Positions 27,862-38,448 of a DNA stretch of 64,000 nt are shown one piece after another. The position numbers and the translations under genes are program-made. The first letter of the stretch is position 1; every line of letters starts with the position of its first letter. Source of the stretch: Desulfobacteraceae bacterium. Lineage in GTDB: Bacteria > Desulfobacterota > Desulfobacteria > Desulfobacterales > Desulfosarcinaceae. Below the pieces are notes generated by a model. That model did not search any database. It was given only the letters and a program-made list of their open reading frames with translations, and was not told the origin of the DNA. The stretch spans positions 1 to 64,000 of the forward strand of contig JABDIN010000072.1 of the NCBI GenBank assembly GCA_013003715.1, written 5' to 3'.

Positions 27862-27928
27862 TCACTGATCACAGGGCAATCGCAAATTAAAATGATACGG
27901 TTAAAATCGATGTCCGATGAATTGGGGC

Positions 27929-28056
27929 AATGTCAAATGACAAAGCTCAAATTTCAAATGATGGTATTCTATCAATTTTATAAAAAACCGGTAATACCGG
28001 AAATTAAAAATCGGCAGAATGCCTTCATTTGACATTTGTCATTTTAAAGTGGGCAT
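27929..28056. repeat. Palindromic dispersed element with inverted arms
   Basis: The left arm (27931-27973: TGTCAAATGACAAAGC, then CAAATTTCAAATGATGGTATTC) and the right arm (about 28015-28056) are inverted: the reverse complement of the right arm reads AAATGTCAAATGAAGGCATTC against AAATTTCAAATGATGGTATTC. The centre contains a CCGG-TAATA-CCGG stem (CCGGTAATACCGG). It is non-coding and looks like a small non-autonomous palindromic element. The rest of 27862-28217 shows nothing else I can support. Confidence 0.6.
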
Positions 28057-28217
28057 TATCACCGTCTCGTCTAAATACTGTATTCTTAAAAAATCCGAAC
28101 CGATTCCAAACGCGGTTGCCCTGCCATCCACAACTTCATGCCTTGACATCCCCTCTTGCGCTTCAAATTATGATATTATCGATTGATTAAAAAGAGATGC
28201 GGAAAGGGGGTAACCCG

Positions 28218-28952
28218 ATGCGAAAACATACTAAAGCCATTTCAAGGCGGAAATTCCTGGTGCAAACAGGCGGTATTGTCGCCGGGATCGGGCTGCCGGG
28301 GGTATTCAAAACACTATCCCATGCGGAGACACAAGCCATCCGGGAACAACTACGGCCCGATGGAAAGCCCCGTATTCCCCCCGGACAGACAGCCGTGAAG
28401 CAGATCCGGGATATGGGCGGTACGCCTCCGGATACCCCTATTTCGGACTGGCGGCTCGTTGTTTACGGGGATGTTGCGCAACCGTTGGCGCTTAGCCTCG
28501 ATGCCCTGTTGGGTCTCGGCGTGGTCGGTCTGACCTGCGATATTCATTGTGTCACGGGTTGGACGCTGCTCGACTCCCGATGGTCGGGGATTCGCCTCGG
28601 AACACTGATCGAGAAGGCAAAACCCGTATCATCGGCAAAATTTGTAAGTTTTGAGACAGCCGGGTACAGCGCCAATATTCCGATGGTTGAGGCCGTCAAG
28701 GAAAACGTCCTTCTTGCCCACGAATACGCGGGATCTCCGCTGCCGGGACGCCATGGCTTTCCGCTGCGTGCGCTGGTACCGGACCGTTACCTGTATAAAA
28801 GCACGAAATGGGTGGAGAAAATCAAAATTACCACGATCGACGAACCCGGTTATTGGGAAACCCGGGGGTACAGCAACAGCGCCGATCCATGGACCGAAGA
28901 CCGCTATGACCAGGAATACACGATCAAACCGGCTGATGGGGAGCAGCAATAG
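28218..28952 (+). CDS. Tat-exported molybdopterin-dependent oxidoreductase (sulfite-oxidase fold)
   Basis: 244 residues from ATG 28218, seven bases after AAGGGGG. The N-terminus has a twin-arginine signal (SRRKFLV followed by a glycine/valine-rich hydrophobic stretch and a cleavage region near SHAET). The mature part has CDIHCVTGWT, where Cys before VTGW is the likely molybdenum ligand, and HGFPLRALVPDRYLYKSTKWV, both hallmarks of the sulfite oxidase/MsrP (YedY) domain. It likely acts in the periplasm. Substrate and electron partner are unknown: no cytochrome or MsrQ-like membrane gene is adjacent. Confidence 0.85.
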   Translation: MRKHTKAISRRKFLVQTGGIVAGIGLPGVFKTLSHAETQAIREQLRPDGKPRIPPGQTAVKQIRDMGGTPPDTPISDWRLVVYGDVAQPLALSLDALLGLGVVGLTCDIHCVTGWTLLDSRWSGIRLGTLIEKAKPVSSAKFVSFETAGYSANIPMVEAVKENVLLAHEYAGSPLPGRHGFPLRALVPDRYLYKSTKWVEKIKITTIDEPGYWETRGYSNSADPWTEDRYDQEYTIKPADGEQQ

Positions 28953-28994
28953 CCGCTATGCGACAGCCTGAATCCGGTTTCACCCACGAGATGA

Positions 28995-29483
28995 TCAGCG
29001 GCCGCAGCACTTTTTATATTTTTTTCCGCTGTTGCAGGGACAGGGTTCATTTCTACCGACCTTGGGCCCCTGCCGGATGGATTGTACCGCTGCGGGAGGT
29101 TGGCCGTCCTTGAAAAACCATTGGTCATCTTCCTTTGAAAACTCGGCCACTTCATGGTGCTGGAAGCGGCTTCCGTCTTTTCGGTACCGGGCAATGAATT
29201 CAACGGTTCCGGTGGTGTCCTCCGGACCGCCGTTTTCGGCACGAACGATTTCCAAGCCCATCCATTCAAAATTTTTTGTCCATGATGCACCGCCGTCCGT
29301 ACTATACTCTTCACGCTTGGTGGCGTGGGTGGTTTCGTGAATATGGTCGAATTCTTTTTTGACGAAAGCGGTGTAGCGGGAACGCATCAATATTTCGGCG
29401 GTCTGCGCCTTTTTCGGATCTTCAATCAGGGGTTCACAGCAATCCGAATAGGGATTACCGCTTCCGCACGGGCATGTTTCCAT
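28995..29483 (-). CDS. ychJ: YchJ-family protein with two SEC-C zinc motifs
   Basis: 162 residues. [16 protein letters not shown] at the N-terminus and [18 protein letters not shown] at the C-terminus are SEC-C zinc-binding motifs that flank an NTF2-like domain ([18 protein letters not shown]). The architecture is that of YchJ/UPF0225 proteins, whose function is not established. ATG 29483 is preferred over an upstream in-frame start because AAGGAG lies seven bases before it. Confidence 0.88.
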   Translation of the reverse strand: METCPCGSGNPYSDCCEPLIEDPKKAQTAEILMRSRYTAFVKKEFDHIHETTHATKREEYSTDGGASWTKNFEWMGLEIVRAENGGPEDTTGTVEFIARYRKDGSRFQHHEVAEFSKEDDQWFFKDGQPPAAVQSIRQGPKVGRNEPCPCNSGKKYKKCCGR

Positions 29484-29621
29484 GTGCCATCTCCTTTTTA
29501 TCCCGGTGGTTCTTATTAATATCAATACCGGTCACCGCCTATAATCGGCATGAACCCTTGTTGTCAAGGGAAACCTGTGTCAACCCGTACCGGCTCATGG
29601 TGCTTATGCGGCGATTTTAAT

Positions 29622-29651
29622 TTGACGCCGATGTTTGTTTTCTTCTATAGT
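29622..29651 (+). promoter_or_regulatory. Sigma-70 type promoter candidate
   Basis: TTGACG (29622-29627) and TATAGT (29646-29651) are spaced by 18 bases in the divergent region between ychJ and the next plus-strand gene. It would drive the 29812 gene and possibly pgi and the Nudix gene. I see no other signal in 29484-29811. Confidence 0.45.
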
Positions 29652-29811
29652 TTTGCTGCATCACGACAGATGATTATCCGATATGTGTCACCTTTAATAT
29701 TCTTCATAATCGAATCGTAACGGGGCATTTTAATCAATGCCAGGAAGTCGGCCCCGGATTGTCGCGTCACCCGACGGGGTTGAAATGACTGGAAACATCG
29801 TGGAGGATGCA

Positions 29812-30132
29812 ATGAAAACAGAAATCATCAGAGTGGGGAAGCAGCACCGTCCGCTTAAGGCCGCAAGGGTGCTGAGGGAGCTGCAAAGAGAATTTCCGGA
29901 ATATGAAGCCATCCCTTTGACACCGCAGAACCAATCCCTTGTCATACGCGAGTCCCGGTTTGCCGGTGCCCGCGTCGACATCCACGCCAAAGCGTTTGGT
30001 CTTAAGGGAAAAGTGCCGGACCCCATGGCGCGGATCCTCGATCTGGCGCTATTCGGCACTATTTCGGCAGTAAAAACACCCAATGTGGTAAATCAATTGA
30101 AACGATTTCTGAAAACCCGGTATGCAGGATAG
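29812..30132 (+). CDS. Hypothetical protein upstream of pgi
   Basis: 106 residues from ATG 29812, with GGAGG five bases upstream. It is basic and helical in appearance (KAARVLRELQREFPEYEAIP, VVNQLKRFLKTRYAG). No signal peptide, membrane segment or recognised domain. An in-frame ATG at 29737 lacks a ribosome site. It lies 26 bases before pgi, so the two may be co-transcribed. Function unknown. Confidence 0.55.
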   Translation: MKTEIIRVGKQHRPLKAARVLRELQREFPEYEAIPLTPQNQSLVIRESRFAGARVDIHAKAFGLKGKVPDPMARILDLALFGTISAVKTPNVVNQLKRFLKTRYAG

Positions 30133-30158
30133 CCTCCATACCCCCTAAGGAGCGGTAG

Positions 30159-31823
30159 TTGAAAAAAAAACCGACCCGAACAGAGAGCTGGAAACGGCTG
30201 AATGCCCATTTCCGGGAAATGAAGCATATCCATTTAAAAACCCTGTTCAGCAATGATCATCGCAGATTCGAAAAATTTTCCCTGCACGTCAATGATATCT
30301 TCGCAGACTATTCTAAAAATCATGTCACTGAAGAAACCATGGGGCTGCTTTTTTCCCTGGCACGGGAGATGAAACTCGACACCGCCGTCGATGAGATGTT
30401 CAGCGGGGGGAAGATCAACGAAACCGAGCAGCGGGCTGTTCTCCATACCGCCCTTCGGGATCAGTCGGTGACGCCGCTGGAGGTGGACGGCAGAGATATC
30501 ATGCCGGCGATCCGCAGCGTGCTGGGACGTATGAAATCCTTTTCGGAACAGATACGGTCCGGACGCTGGAAAGGCTACACCGGCAAACCGATAACCGACG
30601 TCGTCAACATCGGAATCGGCGGATCGGACCTGGGCCCCGTGATGGTTACCGAAGCCTTGAGACCTTATGCCCGGGACGGACTGCGGCTGCACTTCGTATC
30701 CAATATCGATGGTGCGCACATCGGCGAGACCTTGAAACAAATCAATGCGGAAACCACACTGTTCATGATCGCCTCGAAAACGTTCACCACCCAGGAGACC
30801 ATGACCAATGCACATACCGCGCGCTCGTGGTTTTTACGTTTTGCCGGGGACACAACGCACATCCGAAAACACTTTGTGGCCCTCAGCACCAATGAGCGGG
30901 ATGTGACCGCCTTCGGTATCGACCCGGAAAACATGTTTGAATTCTGGGACTTTGTGGGCGGCCGGTTCTCTTTATGGTCGGCCATCGGGTTATCCATCGC
31001 ATGCCATCTCGGATTCGATGGTTTTGAAGCGATGCTGGCCGGCGCCAACGAGATGGATGCACATTTCAGAACCGCACCGATGGAAAACAACATGCCCGTG
31101 ATTCTGGCCCTCATCGGCATCTGGTACAACAACTTCTTCAAGACCGAAACCCAGGCGATTCTACCCTACGACCAGTACCTGCACCGTTTTCCCGCTTATC
31201 TGCAGCAAGCCATAATGGAGAGCAACGGCAAGTGTGTGGATCGCAATGGGAAGCGCGTCGGCTACCAGACCAGCCCCATCATCTGGGGTGAACCCGGCAC
31301 CAACGGCCAGCATGCCTTTTACCAGCTTATCCACCAAGGCACAAAGTTGATCCCGGCCACCTTTTTGGCGGCGGCCCAACCGGTAAATCCGGTGGGTGAC
31401 CACCATGATATCCTGTTGTCCAACTTTTTTGCACAGACCGAAGCCCTGATGCTGGGGAAAAGCGCTGATCAAGTGAAGGCCGAATTGCAGGCCGGGGGGC
31501 TTTCCCCACAGGAGATTCAACGGCAGTTCCCCTACAGGGTATTCGAGGGGAACCGGCCCACCACGTCGATTCTATATACTAAAATGACCCCCAAAACACT
31601 CGGTGGCCTTATTGCGTTGTACGAACATATCATCTTTACCCAGGGCATCATCTGGAATATATACAGTTTTGATCAATGGGGGGTGGAGCTTGGGAAGCAA
31701 TTGGCGGGGAAAATCCTGCCGGAATTGAGGAGCGGCGGTCATGTCTCTTCCCATGACGCTTCCACCAATGGATTAATGAACAAAGTCAAATCCATGCGAT
31801 CTCTAACGGCACTAGCGGAATGA
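30159..31823 (+). CDS. pgi: Glucose-6-phosphate isomerase
   Basis: 554 residues, normal for the long bacterial/eukaryotic type. It interconverts glucose-6-phosphate and fructose-6-phosphate in glycolysis and gluconeogenesis. [18 protein letters not shown] is the sugar-phosphate loop, [13 protein letters not shown] the first family signature, [12 protein letters not shown] with its Glu the catalytic region, and the C-terminal [14 protein letters not shown] the second signature. The start is TTG 30159 with AAGGAG six bases before it. The Nudix gene follows after 12 bases. Confidence 0.95.
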   Translation: MKKKPTRTESWKRLNAHFREMKHIHLKTLFSNDHRRFEKFSLHVNDIFADYSKNHVTEETMGLLFSLAREMKLDTAVDEMFSGGKINETEQRAVLHTALRDQSVTPLEVDGRDIMPAIRSVLGRMKSFSEQIRSGRWKGYTGKPITDVVNIGIGGSDLGPVMVTEALRPYARDGLRLHFVSNIDGAHIGETLKQINAETTLFMIASKTFTTQETMTNAHTARSWFLRFAGDTTHIRKHFVALSTNERDVTAFGIDPENMFEFWDFVGGRFSLWSAIGLSIACHLGFDGFEAMLAGANEMDAHFRTAPMENNMPVILALIGIWYNNFFKTETQAILPYDQYLHRFPAYLQQAIMESNGKCVDRNGKRVGYQTSPIIWGEPGTNGQHAFYQLIHQGTKLIPATFLAAAQPVNPVGDHHDILLSNFFAQTEALMLGKSADQVKAELQAGGLSPQEIQRQFPYRVFEGNRPTTSILYTKMTPKTLGGLIALYEHIIFTQGIIWNIYSFDQWGVELGKQLAGKILPELRSGGHVSSHDASTNGLMNKVKSMRSLTALAE

Positions 31824-31835
31824 TGAGGGATATGG

Positions 31836-32339
31836 ATGGTAGAGTATCTAGACGTTGTCGATTCGGATGATCGCGTGGTTGGAGTGGCAAGCCGGGAGGA
31901 AGTTCACGGCAGACCTCACCTGATTCACCGCATTGCGCGGGTATTGGTGTTCAACTCAGCCGGCGACTTATTCCTCCAGAAACGAAGCGAGAACAAGGAT
32001 GTCCAACCCGGCAAATGGGACACCTCCGTTGGCGGTCATGTGGATCGCGGAGAGAGCTATGATGCGGCGGCTTACCGTGAAACCCAGGAGGAACTGGGCA
32101 TTCATCCGCGCAAACTGACGTTTCTCTACAAGCATTTATACCAGGACGGTTACGAATCGGAATATGTTCAATCCTATGCATTCACCTGGGACAGTGAGTT
32201 TCACCTGAATACCGATGAAATCCAGGACGGACGATTCTGGCAACTGGATGACATCACCACCGCAGTTGATCCATCCCGCTTCACACCGCAGCTTCTGGAT
32301 GAATTGAAGCATTATTATAAACATCTTCGCAGTGCCTGA
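31836..32339 (+). CDS. Nudix hydrolase (YfcD/IDI-like)
   Basis: 167 residues. The Nudix box is complete (GHVDRGES...RETQEELGI). The N-terminal EYLDVVDSDDRVVGVASREEVHGRPHL resembles the YfcD and isopentenyl-diphosphate-isomerase-like branch, which starts with a short beta segment before the Nudix fold. Substrate not predictable; isomerase-specific residues are not evident. GAGGGA lies five bases upstream of ATG 31836. Last gene before a 488-base non-coding region. Confidence 0.85.
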   Translation: MVEYLDVVDSDDRVVGVASREEVHGRPHLIHRIARVLVFNSAGDLFLQKRSENKDVQPGKWDTSVGGHVDRGESYDAAAYRETQEELGIHPRKLTFLYKHLYQDGYESEYVQSYAFTWDSEFHLNTDEIQDGRFWQLDDITTAVDPSRFTPQLLDELKHYYKHLRSA

Positions 32340-32827
32340 ACAGAGGATCATCCACGCAAAAAAATCCGTAATGAATTGAAGTTGGAGCCAAAAACCACCT
32401 GCCCCTCCCTTCCGCCAAGCAAATGACCGGGCCGTTGCTGTCACCTCTGGGAATCAACGATGATCAACGAAATTGCCGAACAACACAACCTATCGTTATC
32501 TTTCTTTTTAGAAAGCGTTAAAGATTAAAAAAGACCTGTCGATATAAATGTCAGGCTTCCAACATTTTTAATATGCTGGGTGGTCGTTTCAACTTTTGCT
32601 GATGTAATCGTGAATTTGTTTAAGAATTCAGGTGTTACCTTCTTTTCGAGTTCACGTTGATACAGAATAGAGATAAGGATCTGGTTCCAAGACGCTCAGA
32701 GACAAGCTAGTTTCAATTGTTCATGCTACCTGCGAAATCCACCTTATATCCTCGTTTATCAGCCATATCCCCTGTGGAGTGTTGAATCGATCCCACCCGT
32801 ATGCCAGGCAAAAGAGACGAATCGATT
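32340..32827. other. Non-coding leader of the chemosensory locus
   Basis: No gene found. The left part shows no terminator with a clear T-run. At 32519-32545 there is a sigma-28-like promoter (listed separately), after which about 280 bases of AT-rich leader lead to the first chemosensory gene. Confidence 0.5.
32519..32545 (+). promoter_or_regulatory. Sigma-28 (FliA)-like promoter candidate
   Basis: TAAA (32519-32522), a 15-base spacer, then GTCGATAT (32538-32545) matches the flagellar/chemotaxis consensus TAAA-N15-GCCGATAA at 10 of 12 positions. Orientation is toward the chemosensory genes. The long distance (about 280 bases) to the first start codon is a caveat. Confidence 0.4.
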
Positions 32828-34039
32828 ATGATCTATTTCTGCGAAGAGTGTGGAGAACAGATAAGTCCCCCCCCCACGACGGGCAATGCAAAACAAGTCG
32901 TCCTGACCTGCGGAGGATGTAACGACTCCGTCATCGTTCCCCTGAACAATACGGCCGGACTGCGCCAGTCCACACCGGTGATGACCAATGCCCCGGATTC
33001 CCGGTTGAAGGTGTTGGTGGTAGACGATTCAAAATTTATACGGCGTGTAATCCGTGAAATCATCAACACCGATGGTTCGCTTCAGGTGGTCGGTGAGGCT
33101 GAAAATGGTGCTCATGCCCTGGAGCTGATTCCACAGCTCGATCCGGATGTGATTACATTGGACATCAACATGCCGGTGATGGACGGACTTACCACTTTAA
33201 AACACATCATGGTCAGGTTTCCGCGACCGACGGTAATGTTCAGCTCCCTCACCAAGGAAGGCGCAAGTACCTCTTTTGACGCCTTGAAATACGGTGCTGT
33301 GGATTTTTTGGAAAAGCCCTCGCAAATGCGCGATGAAGACCAGGAAAACCAACAGGCATCGATTATCGATAAAATAAAAATGGCGGCAGGGGTAAGACTC
33401 GGATCGATCCGTTTGATTCGAAGACAGAATCCACAAAAGGGAAAAGCGTCGGTATCCGCAGAATCCATTGACACCATTTACGCGATTGGAGCGGCTGAAG
33501 GCGGTTATGCAAGCCTCCTTCAGTTTCTTCCGCAACTGAAACCGGGTTCGCGGGCTGCGTATGTGGTGGTTTTATACGCAACGGCGGCACACCTACATGC
33601 CTTTACCGATTATCTGAACAATCTATGCTCAATTGAAGTTCGGCGTGCCGAACATGGAGGGTCTATTCGTGCCGGTGCCTGCTACATTACAGCCGGTAAT
33701 GAATATGTCACCCTTGAACCAAACGAGAATTCAATCACGCTTTCCGTGACCCCTTCTCCTTTTCCCGAAAGACGCGGTGCCATCAACATGCTTATGGTCT
33801 CACTTTCTGAAATGACGCAGGTTGCCAAGACCGGCGTTATACTGGCTGGAGACGGTGATGATGGCGTAGAAGGTCTTCTTGAAATAGAAAAAACCGGGGG
33901 AACTGCATTCATTCAGAATCCCGAAACATGCTTGTTTAAAAATATGGCAATGCTTGCCCACCAACGATGCGCTGCGGCAACGGTTGCGTCACCATCGGAG
34001 ATGGCAACAGCATTCAATCATGCACCAGACAACACTTAG
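32828..34039 (+). CDS. Zinc-ribbon / REC / inactive CheB-like protein
   Basis: 403 residues in three parts. Residues 1-40 form a zinc ribbon (CEEC at 5-8, CGGC at 28-31). Residues 60-185 are a receiver domain (acidic pair in LVVDDS, phospho-acceptor Asp112 in TLDINMPVMDG, Lys in FLEKPS). Residues about 215-400 have the CheB methylesterase fold, but the serine of GASTGG is Ala223 (GAAEGG) and the QH pair is LY (Tyr250); only the final Asp (Asp345, GDGDDG) remains. It should be phosphorylatable yet unable to demethylate receptors. The start ATG 32828 begins the zinc ribbon; an upstream in-frame ATG at 32801 is possible. First gene of the locus. Confidence 0.82.
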   Translation: MIYFCEECGEQISPPPTTGNAKQVVLTCGGCNDSVIVPLNNTAGLRQSTPVMTNAPDSRLKVLVVDDSKFIRRVIREIINTDGSLQVVGEAENGAHALELIPQLDPDVITLDINMPVMDGLTTLKHIMVRFPRPTVMFSSLTKEGASTSFDALKYGAVDFLEKPSQMRDEDQENQQASIIDKIKMAAGVRLGSIRLIRRQNPQKGKASVSAESIDTIYAIGAAEGGYASLLQFLPQLKPGSRAAYVVVLYATAAHLHAFTDYLNNLCSIEVRRAEHGGSIRAGACYITAGNEYVTLEPNENSITLSVTPSPFPERRGAINMLMVSLSEMTQVAKTGVILAGDGDDGVEGLLEIEKTGGTAFIQNPETCLFKNMAMLAHQRCAAATVASPSEMATAFNHAPDNT

Positions 34040-34057
34040 AAAATGTGGAGGATTACG

Positions 34058-36652
34058 ATGTTTTTTACAGCTGCTTTAAAAACCTTAAAGCTCAGACCCA
34101 AAATGCTTCTGGCCGGTATTACACTCTCTGTACTACCGGTATTGATTTTCGGAATTATCGTTTTTATTCAGGAAGAAGCTGCCACCAAAACTATTAATGC
34201 CGAAAATATGAAACTGGCCGTAGCCGAATTGGACCATATCGCCATCGGCGTTTATCAAATGGCAAAAACCCAGAATGAGCTACTCACCAAAAACCTCCGT
34301 TCATATCTAAGTATCCTGAGGCAGGAGTCAAAAGATCAGGGCGGTATTTCACTCAGTGCGGAGACAGTTAACTGGCGATCGATCAATCAGTACACAAAAA
34401 ATGCGAATTCCGTCTCCCTGCCGAAAATGATGGTGGGGGAAAAATGGTTGGGTAAAACAACGTCGCTGAACAGAAGCGTTAGCGTGGTGGATATCCTGAG
34501 ACGCCATGCGCCCGATGTTACCGCCACCGTATTTCAAAAAATGAATGTCAACGGTGACATGCTCCGGATTGCCACAAACGTAAAAAAGCTTGATGGCACA
34601 CGTGCCATCGGTACATACATCCCCGCCACCAATCCGGATGGACAACCGAATCCGGTTGTTTCCACGGTCATGAACGGGAATACCTTTCTGGGTCGTGCAT
34701 ATGTTGTAAATGCTTGGTATATTACCATATACGAACCAATTTATGACAATACACAACAAATTATCGGTATGCTGTATGCCGGTGTTCTCCAGGAGAGTAT
34801 TGCCAGTGTACGTGACGCGGTAATCAACACAGTGGTTGGTGACACAGGCTATGTTTACGTCATAGACAGCCTGGGCAACTATGTCATTTCCAAGGGCGGT
34901 GAGCGTGATGGCGCCAATATCTGGGGAGCTAAGGATGAAAATGACAACATGATTGTTCAGGACGCCATAAAAATGTCCAAAGGCACCAGTACCGGCAAAC
35001 TTGCCCAACAGGAATATTATTGGAAAAATCCCGGTGAAAAGGAATCACGTCTGAAAATTGTTCGTATCATTTATTATGAACCATGGGATTGGATTATTGG
35101 TGTGGGGTCCTATGAGGATGAATTTTTGAAAAGCATGAAGGTCATTGAAGAGATGGCAACCCGCGATGCCATCATTCTTGGTATTTTGCTCCTGATGACG
35201 TTGGCCGTATCCACATTTACCTGGCTGTTTATCTCCAAAGGTATTTCTGGACCCATCATTAAAATTGCGGATGTCGTAAATACCGTGTCTAAAACCAAAA
35301 ACCTCACCCTCCAGGTGCCTGTTGAAACCGAGGATGAAGTCGGCACTATGGCCCGGGAGTTCAACTCAATGATGAAACTTCTCCGCGAATCATTCAATGT
35401 TGTTTTGCGCGCCGCCATCGACGTCCGGGAATATGCTGCGGACGTTGCCAAAAGAGCGGGGTTGAACATGGAACGTGCCACCACTCAGGAAAAAATGATG
35501 CACGCCATGGAGCAAACCATTGCTGAAATGGGGCAGACCGCAGGTGAAGTTGCAATGGCGGCAGCGTCCCAGAAAGAGGCTGCTGAAAACTCAAACGAAA
35601 ACGTATCCAGCCTCATCGAAGGTATGTCCTCGGTGGCTGATGCGTCCTCAAAACAGTTGGATGAAGCCGGTATCGCAACAGACCGTGTTGGTGCCATGGG
35701 TGAAACCGGCTCAAAAGTTGTGGCAACAGCTCAACGACAGGGTGAGCAGGTCGTTACCGCAACATCAGCTGTGACCGAAATGGAACAGGCGGTTATAGAT
35801 TTGAACACGGCTGCGAACCAGGCCACCTTGTCAGGTGAAGAAGCACTAAAGGCGGTATCTCAGGGTCGTGATTCCGTTCATATGACAGCCGAAGGTATGA
35901 AGGCGATCGCAGATTCCTCGGAGCAGATATCCGAAATCATCACAGTTATTACGGACATTGCCGAACAGACCAATTTGCTGTCTCTGAATGCAGCCATCGA
36001 AGCTGCACGGGCCGGTGCCCATGGAAAGGGCTTTGCCGTTGTTGCCGATGAAGTCGGAAAACTGGCCCAGCGTTCCTCGGAAGCAGCCAAGGAAATCACC
36101 CAGTTGATCAAAGATTCAACTCTGCGGGTATCTGAGGGAACAAAGCTCTCTGACGAGTCTCGTCGCGCATTGGAGGAAATCGCGCGTGGTGGTGAGTCGA
36201 ATATGGCGGCAATTCAAGAAATTGCAAAAGCCTCCGAGCACTTGTCCCATGGTTCAAAAGCAGTCAATGAATTGATGCAGGAACTGAACCAACTGGCCGG
36301 GGAGATTGGGGGTATGGCCGGACAACAGGGTAAACGGCGTGAAGCCGCCCAGACAGCTCTCACCTCTCTTCAGGAAAAATCACATGCCATTTCAGAATTG
36401 GTGGCTTCAGCGGAAAACAGTGCCGCGTCCATTGGCGAACTGATGACCGGTGTTGTGGAAAGAACTTCCGGCATGACCGAAATGACCGGGAAACAGGCCG
36501 GACGTTCGAAAAAACTGATCGAAATTGCAAATGAGTCTTCCAGTGCTGCAAAACAGACACGGGAAGGTGCGGGTGATGTTGTTTCCATTACACAGAAACT
36601 GGAAGAACTGTCACAGGAACTTAACACTCAGGTGAATCAGTTTAAGGTTTAA
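34058..36652 (+). CDS. Methyl-accepting chemotaxis protein with Cache sensor
   Basis: 864 residues from ATG 34058, six bases after GGAGG. TM1 spans about 16-38 and TM2 about 371-391. Between them lies a large periplasmic Cache-type region ([33 protein letters not shown]). HAMP follows (about 392-445). A long coiled coil comes next, with the canonical kinase-contacting tip [20 protein letters not shown] and [18 protein letters not shown] near 626-670. There is no C-terminal CheR/CheB-docking pentapeptide. With no cheR in the locus, adaptation by methylation is doubtful. It is followed directly by cheW. Confidence 0.92.
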   Translation: MFFTAALKTLKLRPKMLLAGITLSVLPVLIFGIIVFIQEEAATKTINAENMKLAVAELDHIAIGVYQMAKTQNELLTKNLRSYLSILRQESKDQGGISLSAETVNWRSINQYTKNANSVSLPKMMVGEKWLGKTTSLNRSVSVVDILRRHAPDVTATVFQKMNVNGDMLRIATNVKKLDGTRAIGTYIPATNPDGQPNPVVSTVMNGNTFLGRAYVVNAWYITIYEPIYDNTQQIIGMLYAGVLQESIASVRDAVINTVVGDTGYVYVIDSLGNYVISKGGERDGANIWGAKDENDNMIVQDAIKMSKGTSTGKLAQQEYYWKNPGEKESRLKIVRIIYYEPWDWIIGVGSYEDEFLKSMKVIEEMATRDAIILGILLLMTLAVSTFTWLFISKGISGPIIKIADVVNTVSKTKNLTLQVPVETEDEVGTMAREFNSMMKLLRESFNVVLRAAIDVREYAADVAKRAGLNMERATTQEKMMHAMEQTIAEMGQTAGEVAMAAASQKEAAENSNENVSSLIEGMSSVADASSKQLDEAGIATDRVGAMGETGSKVVATAQRQGEQVVTATSAVTEMEQAVIDLNTAANQATLSGEEALKAVSQGRDSVHMTAEGMKAIADSSEQISEIITVITDIAEQTNLLSLNAAIEAARAGAHGKGFAVVADEVGKLAQRSSEAAKEITQLIKDSTLRVSEGTKLSDESRRALEEIARGGESNMAAIQEIAKASEHLSHGSKAVNELMQELNQLAGEIGGMAGQQGKRREAAQTALTSLQEKSHAISELVASAENSAASIGELMTGVVERTSGMTEMTGKQAGRSKKLIEIANESSSAAKQTREGAGDVVSITQKLEELSQELNTQVNQFKV

Positions 36653-36663
36653 GGAGATGATCA

Positions 36664-37173
36664 ATGGAAACTGCCATTGCTAAAAAACCGGCGGAAAATA
36701 CGGCCAAGGACAGGCTGCTACAATTGGTGGGTTTTAAAATCGGTAAGGAAACCTTCGGTGTAAATATCTTAATGGTGCAGGAAATCATCCGCAAGGTAAA
36801 CATCACCAACATACCGGATTGTCCTGAATTCATCGAAGGTGTGATCAACTTACGGGGAAATATCATCCCTGTGATCGATCTAAGAAAACGGCTCAGATTA
36901 TATGATCCGGATAAATATGATGAAGGAAACTGGATTATTATCCTCAACATTCAGGGCCGGGTGACAGGGTTCATTGTGGACTCCGTTACAAAAGTACTGA
37001 AAGTACCACTAACGAGCTTCAGTCATCCACCGGACCTTGTGGTTTCAGGTCTCAAAAGCCACTATATTCACGGTGTTTGTAAAGTGGAAAAGGATCTTCT
37101 CATAATTTTGAATTTTGATCGTATTCTGCTGATAGATGAAATTAAAAAACTCAAGGAAATGAGAAGACACTAG
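36664..37173 (+). CDS. cheW: CheW-like coupling protein
   Basis: 169 residues with one CheW domain (LLQLVGFKIGKETFGVNILMVQEIIR, INLRGNIIPVIDLRKRL, FIVDSVTKVLKVP). It links the receptor tip to CheA. A short basic C-terminal tail follows. AAGGAG precedes ATG by 7 bases, and the gene lies 11 bases after the receptor gene, so the two are certainly co-transcribed. Confidence 0.92.
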   Translation: METAIAKKPAENTAKDRLLQLVGFKIGKETFGVNILMVQEIIRKVNITNIPDCPEFIEGVINLRGNIIPVIDLRKRLRLYDPDKYDEGNWIIILNIQGRVTGFIVDSVTKVLKVPLTSFSHPPDLVVSGLKSHYIHGVCKVEKDLLIILNFDRILLIDEIKKLKEMRRH

Positions 37174-37325
37174 TATATTGGCGGTATCATGAATCCTGCC
37201 CGATCGGTCTGACATTAGTCGGAAATGAAGAAGCGGTATAGTGTCCGAATGCGGAATATCTTCATCACATAATAGCCGGGAATCTGAGATTCTTATACAA
37301 CGACAATCTAGATGGAAACTGGATC

Positions 37326-37679
37326 ATGGGAAAACGAATATTAGTTGTTGATGACTCCTCCATTATGAGGAAAATGATAAAGGAAACACTTAGGCGTGGT
37401 GACCATGAGGTAATTGGTGAAGCCAAAAGTGGTGAAGATGCTGTCAAGCAATACTTGTCACTCGAACCGGATATTGTAACCATGGATATCACGATGAGAG
37501 GCATGGACGGACTTGCGGCAGCCCGGGAAATTTTCAAACAGGATAAAAACGCCCGTATCATTTTTTTGTCGAATCTGGATGAAAAAAAATATGGGGTACA
37601 AGCCTTGGAATTGGGTGCAGTCGGATATGTAAATAAACACAAATCCAAAAAAATATTGGATGTCATCGATACTATCTGA
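37326..37679 (+). CDS. cheY: CheY-like single-domain response regulator
   Basis: 117 residues, receiver domain only: LVVDDSSIMRKMI (acidic pair), VTMDITMRGMDG (phospho-acceptor Asp), IFLSNLDEKKYG (the usual Thr/Ser site is Ser) and the Lys of GYVNKHKSKK. No output domain, so it should work by protein contact, as CheY does, or as a phosphate sink. It sits between cheW and the membrane protein gene. Confidence 0.9.
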   Translation: MGKRILVVDDSSIMRKMIKETLRRGDHEVIGEAKSGEDAVKQYLSLEPDIVTMDITMRGMDGLAAAREIFKQDKNARIIFLSNLDEKKYGVQALELGAVGYVNKHKSKKILDVIDTI

Positions 37680-37694
37680 TTTTTTCAACAACCC

Positions 37695-38369
37695 ATGCAG
37701 TTAAACAACGGAAACCCGGAGCTTGAATTGAATCAAATGACTATGTCTCGATCACCATTTTCACCTGGAATAAACCTCACGATAGATGCGGATCTCAAGC
37801 ATCTATCCAGGGGCTCATCCATACGTTATACCGCCAGGATTGTTTTTGCCGTCATTTTTATATTTTTCATATTTTCCATAGGATTTTTTTTGTATTTCGA
37901 TGAAACCCTCAACAATATTTGGCCCTTGGGTGTCACAACCATGTTGATGGTTTTGACCGCTACAGGCTATTTATTTATCGAACTGTTCGTCTTCAGTCCG
38001 TTGGGAAAAATAGTAACCGCAGCCAGGAATATTTCTCACAGCAGACATGGTGGCGAGATCACCATCTCTGCTGAGAATGAGATCAATGTCATAAACGGCC
38101 TCCTTGAGGATATGATTGTGAATTTTCAGGAGATTATCCTTTATGTATGGAACATGACGGAAGAATCGATCGAAAACCTGAATTCGGTAGAGCAACTATC
38201 AATCGGAAAAAGTGATGGCGGACCAGATGAAACGACCATGGAAAATATAAAACAGGCTCATGATAATCTAGTTGAAATGAGATTGACCATGGAATCCATG
38301 AATTTATATGGTGTTCGATTTGAAGGTGGAAAAGCGCTGATTAAGGAAGACCCAAAATTACCGGACTGA
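37695..38369 (+). CDS. Two-TM HAMP-like membrane protein without output domain (1)
   Basis: 224 residues. A soluble N-terminus of about 45 residues precedes TM1 (about 48-68) and TM2 (about 77-99), separated by a very short loop. A HAMP-like segment then begins with FSPLGKIVTAARNIS, followed by about 80 residues ending in a charged tail. There is no kinase, cyclase or MCP signalling domain. Part of the cytosolic region resembles the second such protein at 46998 (NEI..I.GLLEDM..N.QEI.L...NM). Function unknown; a scaffold or signal-modulating partner of CheA or the receptor is possible. Located 79 bases upstream of cheA. Confidence 0.7.
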   Translation: MQLNNGNPELELNQMTMSRSPFSPGINLTIDADLKHLSRGSSIRYTARIVFAVIFIFFIFSIGFFLYFDETLNNIWPLGVTTMLMVLTATGYLFIELFVFSPLGKIVTAARNISHSRHGGEITISAENEINVINGLLEDMIVNFQEIILYVWNMTEESIENLNSVEQLSIGKSDGGPDETTMENIKQAHDNLVEMRLTMESMNLYGVRFEGGKALIKEDPKLPD

Positions 38370-38448
38370 TTACAACTCCCACAATTGTCGGCAATACACA
38401 GCAATTGTATGTTTATTACTTTTGAAAATACCTTAGAAGGGGAAAAAA

